Assembly: GCA_030407005.1 (NCBI GenBank)
Contig: JAUDYN010000003.1
Location: forward strand, 2,108,001 to 2,172,000
DNA length: 64,000 nt
Reading direction: 5' to 3'
Source: Desarmillaria ectypa
Lineage: Eukaryota; Basidiomycota; Agaricomycetes; Agaricales; Physalacriaceae
The notes under the pieces were generated by a model. It had not been told where the DNA came from. It did not search any database and saw only the letters and a list, made by a program, of their open reading frames with translations. Made by a program: the position numbers and the translations under genes. Shown piece by piece: positions 34,587 through 47,473 of this stretch. Each line of letters opens with the position of its first letter. Within the stretch, counting starts at the first letter, position 1.

Positions 34587-35939
34587 ATGAGTGCAACGAC
34601 CACTATCCTACTTACTCCCCGGCCCTACGCCAATCTCGCAGGTTCATTCATTCTTGTACCATTACTACCAAGCCCCAAGCCCAAAAAGGCTCTCCCAGTA
34701 GAGATATGGGACGAGGTCTTCAAATATGTATTGGAACAGGAAGACGGTGCAGCGCTGCTATGGACACTTGTTAAGACGAGTAGAGGTTTCATGGTCAGTC
34801 GCTGAGTCACGGTGAAGCTTGACATAATTTCTCACTTGCCTTATTTTTAGGAATCTGCGCTTCCTCTCGCGTATCAGCGCGTCCAGATATCCATTGTCTC
34901 CAAGCTAGAAAAATTCTACATTACATTGTATTCTGCAGACCAGAAATGGGACTCCATTCGTAGAATTCCCTACTCGGCGCCTGGACGATGGGTCCAGGTA
35001 CTTGATCTTTCCAACTTGACGTATACAGGGCATGCACAAGCGTTGCTTCTGGACTCGTTGCTCACTCAGTTGTTCCCTTTGACGCCGCTTCTATCGCACT
35101 TCTCCATCAACCCTGCTTTTACCCTCAGTCGTCGTGCATTGACAGCTCTGGGAGACAGGGAAGGTGCCATCAATCTCAAGTCGCTGGAAGGAATAAGTCA
35201 TGTTCCTGCAGCGTCTCTGGCTGAATCTCTGATCGAGGAGGAACCTATCGTCAAGCTGCTTCGAAACAGCCCGGCCTTGCAAGAGCTCGAGGTCGTCGGC
35301 GGAGGCCTTGACCCTTCAGAATCGGAATGGTCGTTCGAGCCGACGGAGTTATCCGTTTTACAGTCATTCAAGCCCTTATCGTTACCTAACCTTCGCATTT
35401 TGACATTGTTATCAATTCATTCAGCTTCTCTTCTGCACGCCTTGCTTCTCTCGCCACTCCCTGCCCTCTGCAAGGTAACCATTACCCCGTACGACGATAT
35501 CCCATACCCAACTTCCCTGGTGTCGCAGTTCATCGCAACCCATGGGCCTAGTCTTCGTTCGTTGCTATTATTCACGCCAAAGTCGTGGCCTACAAGACTA
35601 CATCCTTCTCCTCGGACACTGTTGTTAACATGCCCGAAACTACGGCATCTATCACTAGAACATCCGCTACCATCCCTTCTTACGACAGAGCCCCATCAGC
35701 TGCAGTATTTATCTATACCCCGTCCAAGTGGCCCTTCATGGGAATTACTTGTTCGTCTTCTTCAGCAACTGCCTAATCTATGTGCTATAAGAATCAGGGA
35801 TGTTCGGTGGCTCCGGAAAGGAATGAATACTAGGGCTCAGGAGGCAGGTGTGCAAGGTGAAATGAGGGAATGGCGACGAAGATTGGCGCGAAGAGGTGTT
35901 AAACTATTGGATACTGACTGGAAAGATATCGAAGTGTAA
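34587..35939 (+). CDS. F-box-like protein with LRR-like region
   Basis: Two exons (34587-34793, 34851-35939) encode 431 residues. After ~35 residues, KALPVEIWDEVFKYVL fits an F-box helix; an intron then leads to SALPLAYQRVQI. The remainder has leucine-rich segments typical of fungal F-box proteins (LVQVLDL-like WVQVLDLSNLTYTGHAQ, LPNLRILTLLSIHSASLLH, CPKLRHLSLEHPLPSLL). It likely recruits a substrate to an SCF ligase; the target is unknown. There is no close tandem paralogue, but two other F-box genes lie in the window (21.5 and 47.5 kb). The end is basic and Arg-rich (EWRRRLARRGVKLL). Confidence 0.78.
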
Positions 35940-36060
35940 TATTATTACATTAGATTTTATGTGTTTTACTTACCTATCTACTCCCTACTCCTTGTATTTG
36001 TGCGGATTTATTAGTATGCCTAGCCCTGCAGCGTTGTAATCTCATGTATATTTCATGACA

Positions 36061-36901
36061 TTAACTAGGAAGCCTCCAATCTAATACATGAAGACTTCTA
36101 AGAACACCCTTCGCCTCCATGTAGTCAGGAATCGTTTTCCTCATAACAAAACTGTTCTTCTCAAATACTCTGACGCTTCCCTGGTTGCCTTCCAAAGCGG
36201 TCCCAATTATGCGACGGACTCCCATCCTTGGTATTGCCCAGCTCTCGAGGAGTGTCGCGTACACGTCCGTCATTATACCTTTTCCGTGATGACTGGACGA
36301 AAGAAAGCCTAGACACAATAATTAATTAATAGTACACTGGCCAGATGAATCCAAATGAACGTACTTCCTATAGTCCAGACGATCATGGGGTCCCCAGCAG
36401 GCCTCGAGACGTTCTCCGCCAGTAGGCGATCCTTTTCTCTCTGGCTGATTTCGGAGCAACTTGTTAAATCCATCCATGGACATCTAATAATGGTCACATT
36501 CCCGATGAATGTATCCTTCCCATCTTCCTTCACCTCGCGTATGTAGCTTACTGGACAATCGCCAACGATTCGGGGTGATGCTTCGTTTCTTGCAGAATCT
36601 AACTCGTCGAGTAGCTTATCTGATAATGACTTGATGTGGGCAAGCCAAGAGTCGGCGTGCTCTTGATGAAGAACAGTTAGTCATGTAGCGATCTTTGTCT
36701 AACGACATGCATACCTTGAAGATAGGGATACGGGGGACTTTTGAGCCACTTGCAAACGTGCTCATCATTTAGTACTTTCATCAGCGCAGACGCGTCCGTC
36801 AGACGTGGTGGCGTCAATATTATGTTTGGGTGTGCCTTCAGGCGAAGAAAGGGCTCGCCATGAGAGTTAACCTCTAAGGGATACAACTGGCGGTTCTCCA
36901 T
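36061..36901 (-). CDS. GNAT-family N-acetyltransferase
   Basis: Three exons (about 36715-36901, 36365-36661, 36061-36308) encode 243 residues. The start region LRLKAHPNIILTPPRLTDAS with LMKVLNDEHVCKWLKSPPYP matches fungal RimJ-like acetyltransferases. The acetyl-CoA loop is HHGKGIMTDVY (R/QxxGxG type), followed by MGVRRIIGTALEGNQGSVRV and FEKNSFVMRKTIPDYM, the usual final strand and helix of the GNAT fold. The substrate is unknown; cytosolic small-molecule or protein N-acetylation are both possible. An insertion of about 60 residues before the acetyl-CoA loop is typical of these fungal members. The ATG at 36901 is the first; a position uncertainty of one base applies to the exon 3 boundary. 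Confidence 0.85.
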
Positions 36902-37054
36902 GACAATGGCTAGCAACGAAACCTCCTCTGATATATGATACTTAAGCCCTGGACCGAGTCACTTTGCTTTCATATGACTCGAATGATGGATAGCGTGATT
37001 TATTTAAATCGCACGCGTGATAGTACAGCACATGATGTTTATGTAGAAATATCC

Positions 37055-40000
37055 TTATATCGAATTTCGGCGTGCACTTTGTCCCTTCCTCTTCGCATTA
37101 ATTACATCTTTACCATCAATCAATGCAGACGGGAGTCGACCTTCTTCATCCAATTTTTCCAGTGTTTTCATAGCTGCATGGTAACCCAATTTCTGAATCT
37201 CTTCAAACTTTCCGAACTGTAAAGTTCCGTACTGTGATATCAATCGTCAGCGACGATGAATCAGTCATACACCGGACAAACAAACCTCATGTACAGGCAT
37301 CGCGATATAAAAACACCCAGGCGCAACTTTGGCATCTTCCAACGTCTTCACGCTCGAGACACTAAGCAAATTCAACCGACGTAAGGGGAGGTCAAAAAGA
37401 AGTGTCAGGTGAACTCACTAAGCAAGACGGCTCTGGATTTCAGTAATCGCAGGGACATTTCTGGCATTTGAAAACGGGTTCCATCGGTTGAGCAGTAGCC
37501 ACCATCCAGAAACATGATCCCCGAAGTTTCGCGGTGAATTGTCGTCAAGCTGTTGAAATAATGAGTAAATTTGCAGCAATTCAGCGTCGGCACTCACGGA
37601 TCCTACGTCGCACGCAAAAACGACATTAGTTCCCATCGAGAACATGGCAGATACCTTGATAACAATGTCAGTCTTCACTGCACTAACATTTGAGCATTAC
37701 GTCGTCCGTACCGGTAAGTTATCAACTAAAGATTGTTTTCAGCAAGATCTCGTTTGCGCAGGAAATGAGATGCCCACTATAACCGCCATCGACATGCATG
37801 TGGCCATTGTCACAAAGAGGAGGAAGTAGGCCAACCAAGGTCATGGAAGCGCCTAAGGAAGATCAACGTTGGAGAGCAACGAATCGGTAGTCAACGTACG
37901 GATAAATCTCCATGCATAGCCTGTTTCATGGATTTCCATCTCTGACGTATTTATATTCGTAGTGTTGCAGAAAAACGGTAGCCACATGTCTTCAATGTGA
38001 AGGTCGTAGAAAGCCTGCAAATGAACATGCTTAGTAGAGTTCTTACCACACGATGACGCGCCAATCTACCTTGTACAAAGACCGATTGAATTCATGGCCC
38101 TGAGTACGGTATCAATAAGCATAAACGACACAGCGGAAAGTTTTACCGTTGTATATGCCACAATTGGGTAGGTCACATCGGATAGCATCCTCCAGATATT
38201 TCCCATGCGACTACTGAACTGTTTGGCACGCCCAGCGCTGTATAGGATATCGCCCTCCCTTGCGTATAAGCCACCGATGAGAGCACCGATGCTGGTCCCT
38301 GAATGTGATGTCAGACCTGTAATCTCTAGTTTCCAAGTTTAACGTGCCTCCAACGTGGTCAATGGGTATACCATACTCCTCAAGTGCACGTATCAACCCC
38401 TGGATCGTCTGTTAGAAATGGCAAGTCCCAAGAAAAGGTGCAACCTACCAAATGTGCGATACCACGAGCCCCACCGCCGCCCAGTATTAAGCCAATAGAC
38501 CTTCCGCATATTCTTCGGGCAAGTCGAGAGAAGTCATTTACTCTTGGGGAACGCTGGGGCCGGGGATCAATATGTCCACCGCGATACTTTTGGATCTCAC
38601 TCTGAACTTTGTCCTTTAAATTCTTTAATGCAGTTACCGCATCCGGCCCTTTTGCAACGACGGTGACTTTGGGAATCGGAAGCACTAGACCCTGAAGAAA
38701 CATTAATTATCACGATTCCCTTTATGTGCGACTGCGTACCGGAAGCTCCACATGTATATGCTGATGGACCCACGGCCGGTTCTGTTTTTCAGTCAATAGG
38801 CAGGTGTTATTGATCGGGGATTAAAATTACCTTCAGCCACTCTCTCGTAGATCCCGGTATGACAGATCGGTCAGGATGCAAGAGAACTAGTTCCTTGCGA
38901 GCGGTCGTTTTCATCGAGAGCAACAACCGTTCGTACTCGCCTATGGAAGGGTCTTCTCCCATACCGACGACCATTATACAGTCAGCCTACATGTAATAGA
39001 AGTGTTGAAGGAAACCAAGAAGGAAACTTGAAGGGCTCACCTGTCTGATGCAGGTTTGAGTCCAGGAGCTATTTACGGGAGAATCAGCAACGTAGAGAAC
39101 TGTTCTATATCTCTGTTCTTGGTCGGCCAGCCATCCGGCTGCCTTGAGTTTGCCCATCCTAGTAAACGCATGTCGACCCAGTTGATTGGATATCGAAGCT
39201 TGATTGAGGTAAGATGTAGTAGCGCCTATACCCTCCAGTGCACTCTGGAGCTTCCTCGAAAAGGCGTCGATGGGAACGCTACGTGACACAGGAAGAACTG
39301 CCACGGTTTTAAGATTATTGTTGTATCCAGGCTCTGATAGTACACTTCTTGACTTGGTAGATTTCGAGTCTAATTCGACCCTTACTCGCGTCGCGATCAT
39401 TCGCAATATCCTGTGGGAAACGCAAAGGGAAAGCAACTGAGGCACGCGGATAGATGTTTTGGCTTGTAGACGTACTGGGCTGTGATCTGGGGATTCCTGA
39501 TAACATGTGCATGAGTTAGGGGGCCTAGAAAACACTTCCGGGTTCGTACCGGGCGGATATAGCGTTGAACAGTGTTTGTGGCATTCTAATCAGTTCAGTG
39601 TCTCGTATAGCGTGTAAGGTATTTCGACGAAGTGAGCTTGTGATGACATCGACCTCTCCCACCGTATCTCCTTGACCGTACTCCCCAACGATTGACACAC
39701 TTCCGTCTTCGGACTCAGAAATGGCCCGCAGACGGCCATTGATGACGATGTAGAAGCTGTCACTAATATCTTGAGGCCGCCAAAGCACCTGACCAGCATT
39801 CACTTGCATCCAATCCAAAGACGCATCAATGTGAAGCACTGCGGTTGGTTAGTCATTGTATGGTATGAACTAAAAGGTGTGAGACGTACCAAGAGGTGAC
39901 AAAAGGCTAATCAGGCGTTTGGCAAGAGTGAGCAGAACGATCGGGCGCTTTTCGAGCAGGCGTTCAAGGGCATGTGAAGGTAGAAACCCCACATACGTAT

Positions 40001-42527
40001 CGGTCTTCGCCTTGATGTCAACATACGAGGCAGTATTACAGAGGGAGGCTAATCAAATTATGAAAATTATTGTGTTGTTCATGGCATAAAATCTCACCGA
40101 GATAGCCAGCGATACCGCCTGGTTTGACCGTGAATAAGAGTTTTTGCTCCGGCCACTTGGGTTTGGGACCAGATGACCGAGGTTCCTCAGAGCTGGGCCG
40201 TTGCTCCGTAAAAGGCTGGAGATCGTCCGTGGGTAAAAGGATGTCCAAAAATCCTTCGATAACGTAAAACAATCCTGTAACACCATCAATATGTATACTG
40301 GGACATGAAGGAGACATAGCTACCAGTGTTAACCTCTCCTGCCTTTACAAGGGTCGTGCCAGCAGCGAAGAACAGCATCTCCACCTCATTATCAAGACCA
40401 CTCATGTAACCATCGATCGATTGGCTGGATGATGTCCCTCCCGTGACACTAGAAACGTCATCACCTATGTCCAGAAGTGACAGAGAACTGAAAGATGGCG
40501 TAAATAGGCCTGATGAACGCCGACCGTCAGACGGGGAGATTGCGGGAGAAGCCTCAACAGACTCGGTGCCGCTCAGAGGAGGCTGAAGTAAACCAATAGA
40601 CTTCGCTATACAGGACATCACTTCCTCTCGCAAATCAAACTCGTCACCAGATAGATTAGGAATTCTGCGACTCTCTAGAGGCTTGACACCTCTCGTAACA
40701 CGTGGTGTGCTAATAGAACTACTGATCGGCCTGTAGAAGTCGCCAGCGTGAGTTGTAGAACTGAGCAGATCCCCAGCTTGAACACTATTCCGTCCAATTG
40801 TCTTGAACGTCTGTGATGTAGAAGATGCGAGCCGAGTAGGACGGGGCGGATCGTTCAATTGCACCTTCGACGCCCTCGGAGATTCCGAAAGAGTCTTCCC
40901 GGATAAAGTATTGGTGGATTCTGAGGCGTTGAGATAATCGCCGTTGCTGTCAGTAGTACTGGCGCCATCAAACCGTTGTCGAAGATATTGTAAACCGCCG
41001 CCTTCATAGAAAGATGGAGGCAACGGATGACAGGCGATATCATTGATAGCTTTCTCAGTACGAAGAACTTCACTTGTCAAGCCGAGATATTTGTGAGCGG
41101 CATTAAATGTTACCCGAGAAAATCGTGTTAAAATGACTGGGTCGTCTGTATCAGCGAGATCATCTTGGAAATAAGAAAGTCATGAACCACCTTGAACAAT
41201 ATGACCGGTAGCCTTTGGATACTTCTTGGTTAAGCGACGGAAAGCCTCGGCTGGTATGACAGCAAGGGTACTATCCTCACTCGCGCGAGCAACTACCCCT
41301 TCATGTATCCGAGTATGTCGAGTGTGAGAATTGTGGGACCTTGGTAGTGATGCGGTGGTTTCGTCATCGTCATCGGGAATAGGCGACATAGGCCTTGTGT
41401 ATTCCGGATGGTTAGGTGTCACAACTTCGAAAGGATGAACGGTCGAAGCCGTAGAAGAGATTGATGAGCGCCGTGTACGTGTATTCTGTCCCAAGTCGAA
41501 ACGCGAGACGTCTGCATTGTCGCGCTGTGATTTCCGGGGAACAGAAAAAGCTTCGGAGACGCTCGAACTTTCATTGTGATCATTCTGCCAGCTCATTTTG
41601 ACGTCTTCCGTAAAAAGGCTGAGGATAGTAAATAAACTAGAGAGGGTGCCTCCGCTCTCCACTTCATTGAGTAACTGATATCCGTTCATGTCTTCATGGT
41701 CCCATAACCCTTGCTGTCCTTGATCAGGTTGACCTGTTTGTGCAAAAACTTGAACCATGCCGTCCACGACACAGTAGAAGCTCTTGTCCTGTTCGAGTGA
41801 CATACTATCCCCTGCTATTAAACGCCGAGTCTGAAGATGCCGAGCCAACTCATGGAAAACCTGGACGTATCATATCAATGGATATGCAACGTCGTTAGAT
41901 ACAAAAACGAACGCACGGGCTTTTCGAGCTATGGAAAGGTTAGTTATGAAATTGTGAATGACTTGCTCATGAACCACTCACGAAACCAAAGACGCGTACA
42001 GCTTGCAGGAAATCGTCAAGATAGTTATGGAATGTAGGCGCCGGGTCTTAAGGATGTTAGTAACGGAATGTCGGAGCCAGCTTATTACACACACCTGTAT
42101 TCACATCAGGATGCAATTCCGTTGCGTCTGGCTTCACTAATGGGGGTTCTTTGAGCTGAGTATAATCGTTAAGATATCGGAATCGGATCCAGTAGTTCAG
42201 CGCCACGGCAGAAAGTCCGAACATGATTGCAAACGACCAAAAGTTGAGCTACAAGACAAGGTAGTCAATACTGGGTAGGTGCATATATTGAGTTGTGACG
42301 GACCGTGAGTGTCATGGAGTAGGATAGAACAGCATATATGAGCCGGGGTACTGTTATCGTCGAGAATGCCACCAAAGCCTTCACCCAAGACAAAAGCCAC
42401 ACTGTTTGAATTCATAAACGTTCCTCGTCGCATAGGTGTAATGAACGCACTCACGTATTACCCAGAAGCATGCCGACACCAAGGATACCAATGGATGGGG
42501 GTCGACCTGCTCAGCGACTGATTCCAT
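37055..42527 (-). CDS. NTE1: NTE1 lysophospholipase (neuropathy target esterase family)
   Basis: A long gene of more than 20 exons. The first three exons give an ER-membrane anchor ([20 protein letters not shown], then [20 protein letters not shown]). Three cyclic-nucleotide-binding-like domains follow ([49 protein letters not shown]), with a long Ser-rich insertion between the first two. The patatin domain has the oxyanion motif [16 protein letters not shown] (about 38460-38500), the nucleophile GTSIGAL (about 38285-38300) and the Asp of DGGYIDNLPV (about 37720-37790, split by an intron). NTE1 deacylates phosphatidylcholine at the ER and affects phospholipid homeostasis. The intron at 38299-38347 has a GC donor (GCACGT). 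The gene diverges from VPS33 with 135 bp between start codons. Confidence 0.95.
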
Positions 42528-42662
42528 CCTATATTCTGTCGAAAGAGATTACTATCGTGGCGAGTGCTCGACCCATGCACGTTTCAGTGTCTGCGCAAAT
42601 TAAAGAGAGAGGCCGAAAGAGGAAGCGATATCATCGATAACGTTTGAGGAAATTCCATCCTA

Positions 42663-45347
42663 ATGTGGGATTTGGTCCCGACGAGCCTCGCAATGGCCTC
42701 TCGCGACCCAGCATCCTCTGACGGCATTGACGCTCCTCTGGACACGAATCTCCTCAAGGAAATAGCCCGAAAGGCTCTTGTGGATTCACTGAACTCTGTT
42801 CGTAACTCTCGCTCTCATGGCTGGCCAACGCATTGATCCATCAGTACATAGGTGAATGGCGCGAAGACCTTGGTCCTGGATCCATCACTAGCAGGTCCAC
42901 TGGGACTCGTGACGGAAGTTGCGTTATTGAAAGTGAGCAGAATACTCCTGCCTCTCATCCAGGAATCCAACCGTCTTCTGTAGCACCATGGTGTTGACAA
43001 GATGTTTTGGCTGGAAGCTGGTCCCCTGACTTCGACCACATCAAATATCATATATCTTTTTCGGCCTCTCATAAAGCATGTCAAGGTCATTGCCGGTATG
43101 CTCTGTATATTTCCAGCTATGTGGGATCTTGATCCTTTGGAAGAACAGATCAAACGACACGCCAAAGACGCGGCAAAACACACCTATACCTTACTCCTGG
43201 TTCCCCGTGCTTCAACATTGGTAACACGGATACTGGAGGAGGAGGGAGTCCTAGGCGATGTCTCCATCTCATCATACAACCTTCAATTCATTCCAATTGA
43301 AGAAGACGTTGTTTCATTGGAATACGAGTCTGTCTTCAGGGACATATGGGTGGTGCGTCCACTTGTTCCATCTCTTATTGATTACTCTCATCAAACTTCA
43401 ACTGTAATGTCGACAGGACGGCGACGAGACGGCAATCTATGATTCTGCCCAGGCATTGATCACGCTTCAGAAACTGTATGGATTATTTCCTCGTGTTATC
43501 GGTAAAGGCGACAAAGCTGCGGTACGCGATATGATCTTCACCTTACCACTGAGATTGAAACTCCGGATGTAGAGACTTGCGGCTCTTCTGACGAGTTCTC
43601 TTGCCCAAGCGAGGTCATCCTCAGCACCTGACACCCTTTTCCAGTCCTCGAATAAAATTGATGCCCTAATCATCCTGGATCGTCGTGTCGACATGATAAC
43701 GCCCCTGCTTACACAACTTACCTATGAAGGTCTTATCGATGAGCTTATTGGTATCAAAAACTGTAAGTTTCCGAAAGGCCGGAATGAACCGTGCATTGAC
43801 GCGAGGTCGTGTAGCCCACGTCGAATTACCAACCTCGCTTGTATCTCCGCCGGCCGCTGAAACAGCTGGCCCTGCGGCAGCCATACCGACGACGTCCTCT
43901 GGCACTCTGATGAGGAAAGAAAATAAAAAGAAATACCATCTCTCGTCGTCTGATACTCTCTTTGGTGAATTGAGAGATCTGAATTTCTCTGCCGTAGGCC
44001 GCAGACTGAACAAAGTGGCACGTCGGCTAGAAGATGATTATAAGGTACACTTTCTGGCGTATGTGTACATGTTATCCTTATTTTTTCCCAGGCGAGCCGG
44101 CAAGCCAAGACTATTCCTCAGCTTCGAGATGTTGTGGGCAAGCTGGGCGGTTTACAAAGCGAGCATCAAGCATTGCGGCTGCGTAAGCAGTTTTTTTTTG
44201 TTTGCTAGCTGACAAAACTCATGCTAGACAGATACCGGTGTTTCCGAGCTCCTAGTACCTATAACTCGAACTGACCATTTCAACAAGTCTCTGGAAATCC
44301 AACAAGGTTGGTAGCAGCATTAATGCTGTCCGATACATACAACTTACGCTCGTCCCAAGACCTTCTGGCCTCCTATAAGGTCTCTGAGCAGATATCCGCC
44401 ATTGAAGAGCTCATAGCGCAAGGCGCCGAAATCGAGTTGGTAATCAGACTACTTTGTCTTGCAAGTATTACTGCGGGGGGTATCAAGGCAAAGACTTTGG
44501 AAAACATTAAGCGCGAAATATTACAGGTCTGGTCTTCCGATTGCGTCTTTATCTTACGTTAATGATATGGTTCAGACTTACGGCTATCATAACCTGCCGT
44601 TGCTACTATCACTAGCATCACCTCCGCTTGCAATTTTATTACCCAATCCTCTTCCAGCATCGGCGCCTGCAACGACCCTGCCGAAGTTTCCGTATACGTC
44701 ACTCAGAAAGTCACTTCGGCTCTTGATTGATGATAACCCAGAGGCCTTGGATGAGGTCGAGAATGACATCAGCTTTGTCTATTCTGGTTACGCTCCAATC
44801 AGCATCCGCCTTGTGCAGTGTGTTGCTCAAAGGGGCGGGGTCCTGAGCAATCCAGCTGACAGAGATAAGGCTGCGCGACAAGACGACAGCAATCCTGCCC
44901 CAGAGGGCAAGGTCCAAGCCCATGCAATCAATGGCTGGAAAGGGTTTGAAGATGTTCTAGCTACTATACCTGGCGAAACGGTGGATATCATTCAACAAGG
45001 TGTTGGTCGCACTTCCGCCTCGCCGCCATTAGGTAAGGTCTGCCATGGATCCGGCTGTCTGTCTCAATGTCGTTCCAGGCCGGCCCATGGAAAACACTAC
45101 GACAACCGTCGTATTTTTCCTTGGTGGCTGCACGTATACTGAGATCGCCGCGCTGCGGTGGGTTGGTCGGCAAAATCGAGGTAATTGTGTGACTATTCAT
45201 AAGCTCAAAAGCCTGGTACTCATGACTCTGTCAGGGCGTAAGTTTTTAATTGCTACAACAGGCATCGTGAGTGCATCCAGCATCATTGACGGAATTGCTG
45301 GAATACGGAATACGGGAGGATCATCATCTAAGGATGCTGGCATTTAG
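42663..45347 (+). CDS. VPS33: VPS33, SM protein of HOPS/CORVET
   Basis: A multi-exon gene with GT..AG introns. Motifs in order: [60 protein letters not shown] and [15 protein letters not shown], then [20 protein letters not shown] with [55 protein letters not shown], and a C-terminal block with [20 protein letters not shown] and [14 protein letters not shown]. This is the Vps33 pattern, the SM subunit of the vacuolar tethering complexes HOPS and CORVET. Two in-frame ATGs, at 42663 and 42693, are possible; the first is reported. The short gap to the NTE1 start codon implies a shared promoter region. Confidence 0.93.
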
Positions 45348-45397
45348 GCATGTGCTACTACGTTCTCGAAGGCCAAGCATGAGGCTATTAAGTAAGA

Positions 45398-46091
45398 CTA
45401 GGTGAGGAAACGTACTGCTTCTTCTTCTACTAAGCACATGGTCGAGCCTGTACTTTGGGCACATTCAATAAATGAAAGATAGCGCCACCCATTACCATCT
45501 GTACGCAAAACAACGCGCCATGCCTTACGCGACGCGTCTGTTTGGATGATCGGCCTACTGATACCTGGGTACTTGAACTCCAGACACCCTCGGACCACGG
45601 GCAGACTTGGAATTAACCTGGCCTTTTAAGAAACGGTATATCCTTTTTTGGAGAGTCGATCTTTGCTGTGCACCTATTCGTGAAATCAGGTTTTGCAGAA
45701 ATGAAACGCTATCTTCAAGACAAATACGTCTTGAAGTCGAAAACTGAATACTCTGCTTTGGGCGACACATGCATCTGATTTTGGGCTCGCCGAGCATACG
45801 GGTGTGCGTGCCGTAATATCTTTTTGTGCTGGGAACGGGTAGACTATTCAGAATGAATCCAATGGAACACAAACATGCACCTATAGGTGGCTGGGGGCTC
45901 TCCAATTTATTCTGAAAATCAACAATCGAAGCTGTCACTTGGACGCTCTTTATAAATACCGCAGCCAGAAAAGAATGCGTCCCTTTGTTCCCTTTTTTCC
46001 TCCTCATTTGCAGAATCTCACGTTCGGCAATTTCTACCACCGTCATCCTTTGTCGATTCTGGGTTTCGGGTGAGCCATTAGTCAGTCTCAC
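45398..46091 (-). mobile_element. relic of an LTR-type retroelement (RNase H / end of reverse transcriptase)
   Basis: Two overlapping minus-strand frames look like retroelement remains. The clearer one (45398-45598) reads LEFKYPGISRPIIQTDASRK, then LRTDGNGWRYLSF, resembling the start of RNase H where the first catalytic Asp lies in a TDAS motif, and ends early. The upstream frame (45555-46091) includes FLQNLISRIGAQQRSTLQKR, comparable to the connection between polymerase and RNase H. Frames do not join and no LTRs are visible, so it is inactive. Assignment is by motif only; a chance frame cannot be excluded for the upstream part. Confidence 0.4.
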
Positions 46092-46185
46092 ATATAACCT
46101 GCTCTGATAGTTCCAGACTGTCTTCGTTATCGCAGGGCTCCCGTAGAGTCTTCACTGTGCCCTTTTTCTTTGCCATAAATTTATC

Positions 46186-46582
46186 ATGGCACCTCGAGCA
46201 TCTAGCACGTCCGCTCAGGCTGAGAAACCTCAAAAAAAAAGTGCGTGGCTGTTCTGCTAGGTTTCTTGGGGCGCTGATTTCCCCTCGTGTAGCCAAATCC
46301 TCAAGCTCTGGAGGCACGAAAAAGAAGAAGCTAACGGCGTTTAATAAGTTTATGGTGCGGGTACTTCCCACCTGAACCAGGCTTAACTAAACTTCACCTT
46401 ATCAGCAAACGGAAATGGCACGTCTCAAAGAGACTCAGCCAGAGATATCGCACCAAGAAAGGTATGTCCAGAGACCACGTTTGTTATTCACCAGCACGCT
46501 TAGATGTACCACAAGGTTCAAGCTAGCAACTACTAATTGGAAGACTGCCCCAGAAAATCCTAAGCCGAGCACGTCATCATGA
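46186..46582 (+). CDS. small YABBY/HMG-like nuclear protein
   Basis: Four exons (46186-46240, 46293-46354, 46406-46461, 46516-46582) encode 79 residues: a short basic start (MAPRASSTSAQAEKPQKK), a Lys-rich linker, then LTAFNKFMQTEMARLKETQP, ISHQERFKLATTNWKTAPEN and the end PKPSTSS. The block AFNKFMxxExxRLK..P...H.ERFKLA..NW..AP.N is the C-terminal HMG-like motif of the YABBY family, found as a minimal version in many basidiomycetes. It probably binds DNA; its targets are unknown. No single exon would be called by ORF length. The frame closes exactly and all splice sites are GT..AG. Confidence 0.85.
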
Positions 46583-47473
46583 TACTCCATCAACCCCATT
46601 CCTTAAGTCCTCTGTATCTCTGTCCGTAATGCTGTCGTTGCCATTTCTGCTGTGATAAATTTGTACTCTTTGATCATCTAATCCTTCATGCCAGGCTACT
46701 TTTGATTATCGGGATTGACTTTGGTGATGTTCTTGGCTCAAGGCATATATTTGTACTATCCGATGTCGGACAACTATTCAATGTAAATTTTTGTCCGTTA
46801 TGAGTCTCGTCGGGCCCGCACCTAGCATATGTTCGGTAAGTTCCAGGTAGTAGCAGCAGGAGCTTCGCCAAAGAACCCGCAGAGTGTGCGTTCCTGAGGA
46901 TGCTTGTTGACCTACCTCCTCCTTGGGTACTGGAAAAATGGTCAAGATCCGTCGGGCAAGGTTCGGGGTCAACAAGCAATACTCATCCAGGGTGGATCTC
47001 GTATTTTGTTCACACTGGGTCATATTTGATACGCGTGTAATAAACGGTTGGCGATGGGAAAAAAGGGCGCCCATAGCGGAAGTAAGTATTTGATCCAAGT
47101 ATTCCAAGATGGAAACCAGCGAAAACATTCCATTCTGTCCATTTTTCTACCATAATCTCCTAACTTGTAAACCACGATGATGACGACTAGTATTTGCAAA
47201 ACAATTTACATTTGGAAGGTCCGAAACGTGAGAAAGGCGAGCCCCTGTTTCCCGTGATCTCTCGCGACCGTCACTTTACCGGAGGCAGCTAAAGAGATAT
47301 GTGATTCAGCGCTATGCGTTATCTCTTTCCTCATCTCTTTCCTCGACGATAACTTCATTCGTCGACCATTATCTCGCTTCCCTACTACACCACACTTTAC
47401 TTGTCTTGCTTCCCATCTTGCTCATTTACTACGTGATCTAGAATTTCGTCATTGTCTTGGGTAGTCGGATGTC
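46583..47473. other. intergenic region before the large F-box/LRR gene
   Basis: About 890 bases with no recognisable gene. Minus-strand frames (46686-46979, 46778-47128) are open but show no family motif. The last ~300 bases are CT-rich and probably form the promoter and 5' UTR of the F-box gene. Confidence 0.4.

Noticed and set aside
37644..37829. plus-strand open frame inside the NTE1 region
   Set aside because: It is the antisense shadow of the NTE1 exons around the DGGY motif.
46778..47128. minus-strand frame of 116 codons upstream of the F-box/LRR gene
   Set aside because: No motif or sensible splicing; likely chance.
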